Assembly (NCBI GenBank): GCA_044225675.1
Contig: JBGAIH010000032.1
Coordinates: 1 to 59,796, forward strand
Length of the DNA: 59,796 nucleotides
Origin: JACMQX01 sp044225675
Lineage (GTDB): Bacteria; Pseudomonadota; Gammaproteobacteria; Burkholderiales; Burkholderiaceae_C
Direction of reading: 5' to 3'
A model generated the notes under the pieces. The model saw nothing but the letters and a program-made list of their open reading frames with translations, made no database searches and was not told the origin of the DNA. This document shows positions 8,415-16,316 of the stretch, piece by piece. The number at the start of each line of letters is the position of its first letter. Position 1 is the first letter of the stretch. Both the position numbers and the translations under genes were made by a program.

Positions 8415-8450
8415 CTTGTCACTGCGCTGGGTGACAAGGCCATCGGCCTT
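8415..8450 (+). terminator. Two overlapping, mutually exclusive hairpins after the SnoaL-like gene
   Basis: CTTGTCAC (8415-8422) pairs with GTGACAAG (8431-8438) over an 8-nt loop. AAGGCC (8436-8441) pairs with GGCCTT (8445-8450) over ATC. The two stems share bases 8436-8438, so only one can be complete at a time. The position, 17 nt after the stop, suggests a terminator; no strong U-tract follows. Confidence 0.45.
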
Positions 8451-8661
8451 GCCGGGTCCGACGATCTGTTTGCCGACGAGGTCAACGTGCCGTAGACCGA
8501 GTCAAGAGGAGTCGCTGGCCGCTTGCACAAGGCAGGCCAGGCCGTGCGGAGAACGGTCTGGCCTTGCGGCGGCCCGGCCGATCCAGCAAGCTTTGACCGC
8601 CCGGCGCGACGAGTTGCGCTGGCTCAAGGCAGGCGCTTGATTTGCGCCGCAAGATGCGCTC

Positions 8662-9186
8662 ATGTTCGCAGCATCACGCAACGCCATCGAAGTCAGCGCC
8701 GAGGTGCCGGCCCGCTGCCCCGTCAGCTTTGCCTTCGAAACCTATATGCACGTGCGGGAGTTCTACCTCCAGCTCAGCCCCGCGCACCGCAAGTACGAGA
8801 TGCAGGGCGCGCGCCTCGATGCCGACACCGTCATCGACGTCTGGGAAGAGGCGGGCTTTCAGCTCGTCAAGCACCAATACCGCGTGGTCGAGCTGGTGCG
8901 CGACCAGCGCATGCGGCTGGTGTCCGAGCACAGCCGGGTGCGGGTGCTCGGCTTGTTCGGCGGGCAGTCACGCTCCGAGGTCGAGTTCCGCTTCGCGCCC
9001 GACGGGGAGGGCGCCTGCACGCGGGGCCTCACCATCTGCATTGTCTTTCCCAACAGGCTGCGGCATCTCCTGGCGCGGCTCTTCTTCACGCGGGCCATCT
9101 GGCAACGGCATGCGCAGGAGGAGATGCGGGCGCTGGCGGGGGTGATGGAGAGGCGGTATGGCGAAAGGCGCCGGGTGCTTGGGTGA
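8662..9186 (+). CDS. SRPBCC-like protein of unknown function
   Basis: A 174-residue protein. Residues 9-160 fit the alternating strand pattern of the START/SRPBCC ligand-binding fold: an opening ISAEVPARCP-type segment followed by an alpha helix, several beta strands, and a long C-terminal helix (residues 130-165) rich in Arg and Ala. No catalytic motif is visible. The frame stays open to the last codon in Arg-rich residues. There is no operon partner: the gene upstream is separated by a hairpin, and the next gene is on the other strand. It could bind a hydrophobic ligand. The assignment is by general pattern only. Confidence 0.55.
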   Translation: MFAASRNAIEVSAEVPARCPVSFAFETYMHVREFYLQLSPAHRKYEMQGARLDADTVIDVWEEAGFQLVKHQYRVVELVRDQRMRLVSEHSRVRVLGLFGGQSRSEVEFRFAPDGEGACTRGLTICIVFPNRLRHLLARLFFTRAIWQRHAQEEMRALAGVMERRYGERRRVLG

Positions 9187-9224
9187 GCGCGAGGGGGCCT
9201 GCGGGTCGGAACAGGGAGGCCGCG

Positions 9225-9587
9225 TCAGCTCCGTGGAGCGGCGGCAACTTTGCTCGCCGGGCTGGCAGTCCGTTTGCGCCGCGTTGATGATGACCGGGGC
9301 GCGACGAGGGCCAAGTCCTGCAGCTTGCGTCCCACTTTGTCGTCAGCCGCCAAGGCGTTGATGTCTGCTTCCAGGCCCAGAACCGCCAGCACGCGCAGGT
9401 ACGTGCCCAAGGTCGCTCCGGGGTCGCCAGCCTCCACTTTATAGAGGGAAGTTCGGGAGATGCCAGACCTTTGCGCCACCACAATCGTGCTCAGCTGACG
9501 TCGAAGGCGGGCAAGTCTCAGCCGCTCACCCATTTGAGTAAGTAGCCGCTGTTCCTGCGGAAACACGATAGGAGGCTTGCTGGGCAT
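9225..9587 (-). CDS. HipB-like XRE-family transcriptional regulator (orphan)
   Basis: 120 residues. A helix-turn-helix of Cro/CI type lies at about residues 16-70, with the typical GERLRLARLRRQLS opening, a VAQRSGISRTSLYKVE recognition unit and a YLRVLAVLGLE closing helix. A basic Arg/Ser/Ala tail follows. This layout is that of HipB-like antitoxins and regulators that normally precede a hipA kinase gene. Here the strand downstream of the gene meets a convergent gene at 9186, and no HipA is present, so it is an orphan regulator. ATG 9587 is used; the upstream region holds nested inverted repeats suited to autoregulation. Confidence 0.75.
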   Translation of the reverse strand: MPSKPPIVFPQEQRLLTQMGERLRLARLRRQLSTIVVAQRSGISRTSLYKVEAGDPGATLGTYLRVLAVLGLEADINALAADDKVGRKLQDLALVAPRSSSTRRKRTASPASKVAAAPRS

Positions 9588-9597
9588 TCTGCCATTT

Positions 9598-9640
9598 TGG
9601 ACGGTTAACGCGCCTTTTGTCCATAATGGCTTAAAAGGCG
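9598..9640. promoter_or_regulatory. Nested inverted repeats, likely operator of the HipB-like regulator
   Basis: Just upstream of the regulator start, TGGAC and GTCCA half-sites lie at about 9598-9623, and an exact 8-bp inverted repeat CGCCTTTT (9611-9618) / AAAAGGCG (9633-9640) overlaps them. The block sits between the leftward regulator and the rightward SRPBCC gene, so it could control both. Confidence 0.45.
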
Positions 9641-9770
9641 GGTGTCTTCAAGTGCTCGCGATCAGCTCGGCCGAGGGGCTTCAGCAGTTCGCCAGCGCAC
9701 CGAGCTTCTGCCACGCGGTAGATACAGTCGGCTTCATCCCAGCAACCCAACTTGCCAAGAGGAGCCCGAA

Positions 9771-10223
9771 ATGCCCGCCACCAAACGGATTCAGTTCTCC
9801 GTCACCATCGACGCGCCGGCCCATGTGGTCTGGCAGCACATCACCGACGCCGACAGCTACAGAAAGTGGGCAGCCGCCTTTTGTGAAGGCTCCTACTTCC
9901 AGGGCACCTGGGAGCCGGGGTCCAAAATGCTCTTCCTTGCACCCAGCGGCGACGGCATGGTGTCGGAGATTGCGGAGAGCCGGCCAGGCGAGTTCGTCTC
10001 AATCCGGCATCTGGGCATGGTGGCCCATGGCGTGGAGGACACGACAAGTGAAGCCGTCCGCGCGTGGGCGCCGGCGTATGAGAACTACACGTTGGAGTCA
10101 GTGGGGCAAGGCACCCGGATGGTCGTCGACCAGGACGTTGCGCCGGAGTGGGAGGAGCACATCTGCAAGGCTTGGCCGAAGGCGTTGGAGTTGCTCAGGG
10201 AGCTTTGCGAGCTGGACAAGTAG
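9771..10223 (+). CDS. SRPBCC / AHSA1-type polyketide cyclase-like protein
   Basis: A 150-residue protein from ATG 9771, preceded by AGAGGAGC. A 43-codon open extension upstream lacks homology-like sequence. The N-terminal strand RIQFSVTIDAPAHVVWQHITD followed by YRKWAAAF is a textbook START/SRPBCC opening. The remaining strands and the C-terminal helix WPKALELLRELCELDK complete the fold. Family members bind small hydrophobic ligands or modify ATPases; no active-site signature narrows this one. The gene stands alone, divergent from the HipB-like regulator, with which it may share a control region. Confidence 0.7.
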   Translation: MPATKRIQFSVTIDAPAHVVWQHITDADSYRKWAAAFCEGSYFQGTWEPGSKMLFLAPSGDGMVSEIAESRPGEFVSIRHLGMVAHGVEDTTSEAVRAWAPAYENYTLESVGQGTRMVVDQDVAPEWEEHICKAWPKALELLRELCELDK

Positions 10224-10385
10224 AGGGGGAGCTATTCCGCGTACCGCCGGAGCCGTGGCACCCTCCCCGCTTTCGGCAGACCTTCAAATCAACGGGCCTC
10301 AACGAAACCCGTGGCGCTTCAAACTGCATCGATCAACCGATCATCAACGGCGCCTTCCGGCGCATTCCTGGAGGACGCGGCGGCA

Positions 10386-10778
10386 ATGAATGAAGAGATT
10401 GACCGTGATGAATGGAAAGTCCTTTACGACGCAGTGCATGCTGTGTGCGCGAAGCACGGCACAGAGGACCCACGCGGCGGGGGTGATTACTGGCTTGTTG
10501 ACGACAACTGGGGAGGCGTGTCGCAGAAATTGGTGGTGTCTTCGCCAACATTCTTGACGCCCGCTCTGGTTGCCGAACTTGCCGCTTGCATTGAGAAGAC
10601 GCAGCTCTACGGCGCGCAAGTAATGGTTGCACTTGAACTGAATGCTTCGGAAGGCAAACTGCCGCCCGTGATGGGCCTGATGATCGACTCTCAAGGAGCC
10701 ACCGAAGAATGGGATCTCGCGCAGATACGCGCTCAGGTCGGCGAGGCCTTCTACACAGATCGACCCATTTCGCCTTGA
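10386..10778 (+). CDS. Hypothetical protein
   Basis: A 130-residue acidic, soluble protein with no signal peptide or membrane segment. The ATG at 10386 lies about ten nt after GGAGGA. Notable stretches are an N-terminal helix DEWKVLYDAVHAVCAKHG, a loop rich in Gly/Asp/Trp (residues 30-42), a helix at 60-75, and a strand VMVALEL with a following helix near the C-terminus. The mix looks like a small alpha/beta domain of the immunity or ribosome-associated type, but I recognise no family. It lies between an SRPBCC gene and a decayed toxin fragment, in accessory DNA. Confidence 0.6.
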   Translation: MNEEIDRDEWKVLYDAVHAVCAKHGTEDPRGGGDYWLVDDNWGGVSQKLVVSSPTFLTPALVAELAACIEKTQLYGAQVMVALELNASEGKLPPVMGLMIDSQGATEEWDLAQIRAQVGEAFYTDRPISP

Positions 10779-10779
10779 A

Positions 10780-10881
10780 TCAAGGCGCGAACGCCTCCGT
10801 GCGCAGATCGGGAACGGCGGCGAAGTGCTTGAGGTTGACGGTCAGAAGTGCCATTCCGCCGTCGATGGCGAGGTTGACGAG
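10780..10881 (-). pseudogene. C-terminal remnant of a VapC-like PIN toxin
   Basis: Read on the minus strand, 33 codons ending in TGA at 10780 encode a segment whose core MALLTVNLKHFAAVPDLR has the usual PIN-domain C-terminal pattern: a hydrophobic strand, T-x-N-x-x-H-F, then VP-L. Upstream codons in the same frame stop looking like a PIN domain, and no acidic active-site residues of the N-terminal part are present. It is therefore a truncated fragment. Its antitoxin is not seen. Confidence 0.5.
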
Positions 10882-10938
10882 CGGACCTACCCTCGGTCCT
10901 CGCTGAACGATGCGAAACGTCTTGAGGTGCGGATCGCA

Positions 10939-11169
10939 ATGAGCGCGCTTGCGGCGTACTCACTCGGCGCACTCGTCGGATCGATCGACTCATCCGCGCC
11001 CGACAGTTGGCTGAGGCAACAGCCAGCAACCCGGCACCCTGCGCGCATCATTGCGTTGCGAACCTTGGTCCCAATCATTTTGGTTGGACTGGCGACTCTG
11101 ATTGCGTTCGGAATTCGCCAGCTGAAGAAGCGCAGAGAAGAACAGAGACAACCGCGTCAACAACGATAG
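10939..11169 (+). CDS. Possible small single-pass membrane protein
   Basis: The 76-codon frame starting at ATG 10939 encodes a soluble N-terminus, one convincing hydrophobic helix (LRTLVPIILVGLATLIAFGI, about residues 41-60) and a basic Lys/Arg/Gln tail that would be cytoplasmic. No clear ribosome site and no recognised family. It overlaps the edge of a decayed region, so it may be a chance frame. An upstream in-frame start at 10825 would overlap the PIN remnant and is less likely. Confidence 0.3.
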   Translation: MSALAAYSLGALVGSIDSSAPDSWLRQQPATRHPARIIALRTLVPIILVGLATLIAFGIRQLKKRREEQRQPRQQR

Positions 11170-12087
11170 CGATTGGCCGTTGCGCGATGGGCACCGAGCA
11201 GGCTAACCGCAGCCTCGCAGCTGTAGGGCTGCCACGAAGTTTGCCGCAGTCACGTGCGCACCGTCTTGCGGTGTAAGTTAAGGGTGCAGGCGGCAACGAA
11301 GCCACGCCCTAGTTCTGTTGGGAAAAGGCGGCCCGGAAAACTCCCACCGTAGAAGCCGCGGAGTGTTTCCACACAGCCAAGTCTCCTCAGGTTCTCTAAA
11401 GCCAGCGCTACCTCTGGCCTTAGCTTACGTCGTCATCCTTCGGCTCCTCGTGATGTAACAGGACACCGATCTGACATCACGCTGGCCAAATACATCAGGC
11501 CAGTTCAACGCCGCAGGATCCCTAGCCTCCTGTAAGCCTGGGCGCGGAAGCGTTGGATTTGCGAACGTTGTCTGATTTCGGTCAGAGGCAAACGCGCCGT
11601 TGGCGTCTCAGATACTGGCGCCGACGGCGCAACTCCAACTCAGCCACAACCTCGGGAGGCCGAGTAGACCGACGACGACAGGACTACAACGTCGCACAGC
11701 TTGGGCATCGAGGCTAGGGCGCGATGGCGCGTGCGGCTTCTCGAGGTGCATTTGGTCGGTCTCGATCTCTGCCGTCAGTTCTGCTCCTGGCGGATGTTCG
11801 GCTCTGGGGGGGGGGCTGTATGCGCATACAGATCCACTGACCACATCGTCCCGAGAGATTTCTGCGTAAGAGCAAGCAATGCGAGAGCACCGTTGCGTAC
11901 TCTGTTGCCAGATGTTTACGGACAGCTTCGATAACGCTACAGTGAGTTGTCTTAAAAAACCATACGCCACTTAGGGGGAACTAGCGCTTTGTGCAGTGGC
12001 CCTCAGGTGCATTGCAGGAGCACGGATGTTTTGTTTAGCGGGCGCTTCACAGCGCGAAGCCGGGGTCGCATCGGCAGGCATCGAACC
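11170..12087. other. Gene-free accessory stretch upstream of the DISARM operon
   Basis: About 900 bp without a convincing gene on either strand; the frames here are short and have no recognisable domains. It contains a run of ten G (11806-11815), immediately followed by the perfect palindrome TGTATGCGCATACA (11817-11830), and an A/T-rich patch at 11947-11965 that could hold the promoter of the methyltransferase operon. No integrase, tRNA or clear insertion-sequence end was found. Confidence 0.5.
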
Positions 12088-13992
12088 ATGGTGGCTATAA
12101 GTCCCATGTCCGCTGCGCAGGCTATCACCTCTACTCCCCTGCTTTCGCGTCTGAACTGGCGCCAGCTCGGTGCTCGTGCGGCCGCGGAACTCACAAACCG
12201 GGAAAAGCACTCGCCCGTAGTTTCTTCCTATCGGTGGTGGGCTCGCCGTCCCCACAGCGTGATGGGCGGGCTGCTGGATGCAGCGGTCGAAAAGTACGGC
12301 AGTGAGCTGGTGGTCGCCGACCCGTTCAGCGGGGGCGGCACCGTCACATTCGAGGCAGCCAAACGTGGCATTCGTGCCTACGCGCAAGACCTCTACCCAT
12401 GGCCCGCGCGCGGCTTGGCGGCCGCACTAACTCCCTGCGACCCGAACGAACTGCGTGCCGGCGGCCAAGCGGTCCTGGAGGCCCTCTCAGCGGAACGCAG
12501 CGCGTATACCAATCCCGGCACAGGCTCAGAGCTCACGCACATTCTTCGGGTCCGGGTCGGGTCATGCCAGGCATGTGAACGCCTCACGTACGAGTTCCCT
12601 ACCGCACTGGTTTCCGTCCTGAGCCGCAGTGCTGGTGAGAGCAAGGCGTATTTTGGGTGCCGCGCCTGCGGCGAGGTCTGCCTTCGCCGACAGGACGTCG
12701 GGAGCTTCGGGTGCCCTTCGTGCGGGCACCGGTGGTCAACGAGCCAGGCAGCGTCCGGCTGTGCGCACTGCGAGCACGAAAAACTAAGCTTAGCCAGTTG
12801 GCACCCAGTGCTGGTCCAAGAACTCTATTGGCTCAAGGAACAGCCGCGAGCGCGTCTAAGGCCTGTCGGCGCTCATGACCCTGTCGCACTGAACGCGAAG
12901 GGGGGAATCCCGACCACGCTCTCAGAAGCAATACCGGGCGGACTTGAAACCAAGCGGCTGCTGGCCAATGGGTTCCAGGTTTGGGCTGACCTGTACTCGG
13001 GACGCCAAATCAGCGTCTTATACGCGGCCCTCGAAGCAGTTAAGGCCCTGGACGCATCACAAGCCGTTCGGGACCGACTCGCATTCGCCGTGCTCGGGGC
13101 GGCGGAAATGCCAGCGCTGCTTAGCCGATGGGACCGCTTTCATCTGAAGCCGTTCGAGGGCATGGCGAACCACCGATACACGCCGACTCCTTTGTGCGTG
13201 GAGGCGAACCTGCTCTCGCCAGTAGGTCGGGGCACTCTGGTCAAGAGGCTTGAAAAAGTCGCCGCCGGGCATGAGTGGCTGTTCCGTGACCGCGCGTCGC
13301 TGCCAAAGGTGGTCACGTCAACGACATCGCGGCGTGGCCGGAGGCATTCGGATTGGGACGTGCTGGTCACTACCGGGAGCAGCAGCAAGCAGTTGCTCCT
13401 AGACGGCTCGGTGAACGTAGTTCTGACCGACCCGCCGTACTTCGATGACGTTCAATACGGCGAGCTCGCGCGCCTCTTCCACGCCTGGCTGCGAACGTAC
13501 GACCCCGCTGTTGCCGTCGACGAGTCGCAGGAGGCTGTGCCCAACAGCGTTCGCGGCACTTCTGCTGACGACTACCAACAGACTATCGCCGCCTGCCTCA
13601 GCGAGAGTCGCCGGACCCTCGCGCGGGACGGTGCCCTCGTACTCACATTCCACAACAAGAGGCTTGTGGCTTGGAGCGCGCTGACGGGTGCTATTACCCA
13701 AGCAGGGTTTCACGTGCGCGCCCTGGCCGTCGTGAAAGCCGAGAACGATGGCGACCATTGCAAGCGGAACGTGCAAGCGATGCTGCACGACCTTGTGATT
13801 GAGTGCGCAATTGCGGGCCCGCAGGCACCCAAGGTGCGAGTTGAATTCACGCCTCGTTCTACCGAAGAAAAGAACCTAGCCGCAATCGGCTTGGCTCTGT
13901 CAGCTTGTGTCGTTTCCGGGGACGCTGGCGCCTTGCGGCAGAAATATCTGGCGCAGCTGAGGCGCCTAAAAGCGCCTCGGCAGATTGCCTGA
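12088..13992 (+). CDS. DUF1156-like DNA amino-methyltransferase with zinc ribbons (DISARM-associated)
   Basis: 634 residues from ATG 12088. The frame is open upstream to a TTG at 11989, and ATG 12106 is a further candidate; ribosome sites are weak for all three. The N-terminal block with YRWWARRPHS is typical of DUF1156-type methylases. The SAM-binding motif DPFSGGG lies at 78-84 and the catalytic motif DPPY at 448-451, which indicates N6-adenine or N4-cytosine methylation. Between them a large specificity region holds four CxxC pairs (CQAC, CRAC, CPSC, CAHC), a double zinc ribbon. It is the first of five tightly packed genes; two nt separate it from the next start. In DISARM the methylase marks host DNA as self, so that is the inferred role. 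It is neither the 5mC enzyme nor the larger adenine enzyme of the described classes by appearance. Confidence 0.82.
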   Translation: MVAISPMSAAQAITSTPLLSRLNWRQLGARAAAELTNREKHSPVVSSYRWWARRPHSVMGGLLDAAVEKYGSELVVADPFSGGGTVTFEAAKRGIRAYAQDLYPWPARGLAAALTPCDPNELRAGGQAVLEALSAERSAYTNPGTGSELTHILRVRVGSCQACERLTYEFPTALVSVLSRSAGESKAYFGCRACGEVCLRRQDVGSFGCPSCGHRWSTSQAASGCAHCEHEKLSLASWHPVLVQELYWLKEQPRARLRPVGAHDPVALNAKGGIPTTLSEAIPGGLETKRLLANGFQVWADLYSGRQISVLYAALEAVKALDASQAVRDRLAFAVLGAAEMPALLSRWDRFHLKPFEGMANHRYTPTPLCVEANLLSPVGRGTLVKRLEKVAAGHEWLFRDRASLPKVVTSTTSRRGRRHSDWDVLVTTGSSSKQLLLDGSVNVVLTDPPYFDDVQYGELARLFHAWLRTYDPAVAVDESQEAVPNSVRGTSADDYQQTIAACLSESRRTLARDGALVLTFHNKRLVAWSALTGAITQAGFHVRALAVVKAENDGDHCKRNVQAMLHDLVIECAIAGPQAPKVRVEFTPRSTEEKNLAAIGLALSACVVSGDAGALRQKYLAQLRRLKAPRQIA

Positions 13993-13994
13993 CC

Positions 13995-16316
13995 ATGTGG
14001 AACACGGCTTTCCGCGTTTCCACGCAGCGCGTGACCGATGCGCTGCTTCGAAAGCCTGTTCTGCCTGCCGGCGCAAAGCCGTTTGAACGAATCAGCGGAG
14101 CCCTGTGCGTTAGAGCTGCATTGCTGTCCCGAGCTGCCGAGCAGACGCTGGTTTTTGCGGTCCCCGAGGCAACGGCCCATGTCGCCCGCCAAATCACGGC
14201 GGCACTGCTGGTCGGGGACCACGCACATGCGCACGGTGCGGGCGAGCTGCCGGTCGAGGAAGTCCGGAGACTCTTGCGCGGCGACGTGCTGCTTGTAAGC
14301 CAAGCTGTTTCGGAAACGAAGAGTGTGTTGGACGAGCTCCCAATTGGCACGTACCAAAGGCTGAAGGATTGCTGGGACGTTGTTCTGGCCTCTCGCTATT
14401 CCGCCGGTCTTAAAACGGACAAGCCGCGCCTGTTGGTCGCCAACCCGGGGTGGATGGCGAAAAGCGCCGCCGGCCGGCGGTTCGGCGCCGTAGTGATTGA
14501 CGCTTCGCACCCCCGAACGCTCGAACAGCTGCCGGACCTGCTCAGGACCGCGCGCGGCTGCACATCTCTTCGCGTGGTTGTGGCCCCACCCGTACAAGAG
14601 CCAACGCTGCGCAAGTGGGGCTGCGCACCCGACAGCGTCTGGCTTTGGGACCCGAACTCGCAAGCCGAGGCGGCGCTCGCCGCGGAGGTGGCAACTGCAG
14701 ATTCACCTCGTGTCGGGGAACGGAAACTTTGGGTCTGTGACTCCGACTCCGAAGCCGCGGAGTCGCTGGCACGCCTCTACCGAAGCCTTTGCGCTGCTGC
14801 TAAGGCAGCTGCAGGCGGCTACTACCCGGGCCTTCAGCAAGCTTGGTCCATCTACAACCGGCTTCGCCAACTTGTCGTCCCGTTGGCGCACTTCGAACAA
14901 GCCGCCGCAGGCACTTGGGCAGGCAATCTGCGCGCGCGAGTAGACGACCTTTCTGCCGTCGCCGGTCACGGCAGCGTCGCCTGGGAAACAACGTGGCCGC
15001 AAGTGCTCGAAGCCGTGCTGGCCGCGTATGACACGCTTCTGAAGAGAGAGGAAACGACGAAGTTCTGGGCGATGGCATCGACTCTCGAGAAGTTCATCTC
15101 GGGAAAGGAGCCCTTACTGCGCGTCGTGGTCCAGTCTGAGGCCGAGGCCGACTTAATGACACCCCTGCTCGGGCACGTCGTTGACGGATTCGCAGAGGCG
15201 CTCGCCGCGGGCCGGCTCGAGGTCGTTACAGCTTCTCAAGAAGCACGCCTAGTCGCAGAAGGCCAGGCGGCGCCTACTGTCCTGCTCGGGCCTCGCTCTA
15301 AAAACCGCTATCTCGATGCTTTCCCTACCAGGAATGTCGACGTCCTCGTTTACCCCCACGAGGTGGGAGTCGAAAGGGGGCAACTCGCCAAGCTGTACGA
15401 GCCCTGGGTGGTGGCAAACGATGAGAGTCGCACCAAGCTCTTGGCTCCTTTCGGTCTGCGGCCTGTGCCGCAGGCCAACCGGGCAAACGTGGCCAGCGTC
15501 GCTGCGCCGGCGCCGATTCAGATATTGCGAGCCGATGGCCATGAGGTGGCTGAGGCCGTTCGGTCAAGCACGACCTGGGAAATCGACCTTGACGCTTTGG
15601 CCGGAGCGGGAGACGCCCCTTCTCTTGGCAGCCAATCATCAGGCCCTACCCAGGCCGGCGACACGGTTGAGGTCGTATTCACAAACGGTGCCAGCACAAC
15701 GTACTACTCGACGCAGAACGTCGATGTCTTCTTCCCTGCCACTCAGACCCTGCAGCGATACGCGCCGCAACAACTGCAGGCCGGGTGGAAAGTGGTCACG
15801 TTCGTCGATGGTCGGTACGACACCCTGTTCGACCGGCTGCGCGAAATCGTTGCAGCCCGTCGCCCGCTGAAGGAGCGCCTGGAGTTGGAGCTCTGGGATG
15901 CGGTCAAACGGAAGATGGCTGCGGCGCATCCGAACAAACGACAACTGCACCAGAAGCTGGTGCAGCATGGGTTGAAGACGGGATACGAGACCTTTACCAG
16001 CTGGCTCCGCGAAGGAGACGAAGAGGTCGTCGCTCCTCGGCACTTCGAAGAATTCGAGATTCTTGCCGCGGAGTCCGGCGCGTTCTCGACGCCGGAGCGG
16101 CTGCGGGCCACTTTCAACGCTGTGCAGCGAGAGCGCGGCGCTAACCGAGCGGCAGGCCGAACTCTGAAGAACTTCCTCCGCGCTGTCGTGTCCGGTGACG
16201 GCTACGACGAAGCACTGAATAGCGCACGAACGCTAGACGCTGCATTGGGAGACGTGCTTCACGCAGTCGAGGTGCTGGAAGTCTCGGGCACCAGAGTCAT
16301 CAGGAGGAGCCAATGA
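13995..16316 (+). CDS. drmE: DrmE-like DISARM protein
   Basis: 773 residues from ATG 13995, two nt after the methylase stop; 30 open codons upstream are ignored. No Walker A or nuclease motif stands out. The middle is alpha/beta with repeated hydrophobic strands followed by Asp or Ser (for example FGAVVIDASHP, LWVCDSDSEAAESLARL), suggesting Rossmann- or helicase-like layers without intact catalytic motifs. The last 150 residues are helical and end in a segment LKNFLRAVVSGDGYDEALNSARTLD-like, broken here to its key part GYDEALNSARTLDAALGDV. The gene is co-transcribed with, and overlaps by four nt, the drmA start. Size, position and general look match DrmE, the large protein of class 2 DISARM with no known activity. 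The call rests on context and resemblance, not on a motif. Confidence 0.6.
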   Translation: MWNTAFRVSTQRVTDALLRKPVLPAGAKPFERISGALCVRAALLSRAAEQTLVFAVPEATAHVARQITAALLVGDHAHAHGAGELPVEEVRRLLRGDVLLVSQAVSETKSVLDELPIGTYQRLKDCWDVVLASRYSAGLKTDKPRLLVANPGWMAKSAAGRRFGAVVIDASHPRTLEQLPDLLRTARGCTSLRVVVAPPVQEPTLRKWGCAPDSVWLWDPNSQAEAALAAEVATADSPRVGERKLWVCDSDSEAAESLARLYRSLCAAAKAAAGGYYPGLQQAWSIYNRLRQLVVPLAHFEQAAAGTWAGNLRARVDDLSAVAGHGSVAWETTWPQVLEAVLAAYDTLLKREETTKFWAMASTLEKFISGKEPLLRVVVQSEAEADLMTPLLGHVVDGFAEALAAGRLEVVTASQEARLVAEGQAAPTVLLGPRSKNRYLDAFPTRNVDVLVYPHEVGVERGQLAKLYEPWVVANDESRTKLLAPFGLRPVPQANRANVASVAAPAPIQILRADGHEVAEAVRSSTTWEIDLDALAGAGDAPSLGSQSSGPTQAGDTVEVVFTNGASTTYYSTQNVDVFFPATQTLQRYAPQQLQAGWKVVTFVDGRYDTLFDRLREIVAARRPLKERLELELWDAVKRKMAAAHPNKRQLHQKLVQHGLKTGYETFTSWLREGDEEVVAPRHFEEFEILAAESGAFSTPERLRATFNAVQRERGANRAAGRTLKNFLRAVVSGDGYDEALNSARTLDAALGDVLHAVEVLEVSGTRVIRRSQ

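Noticed and set aside
11608..11970. A 120-codon minus-strand frame upstream of DISARM
   Set aside because: No ribosome site and no recognisable domain. It contains the G10 tract and palindrome as coding sequence, which is unlikely for a real gene.
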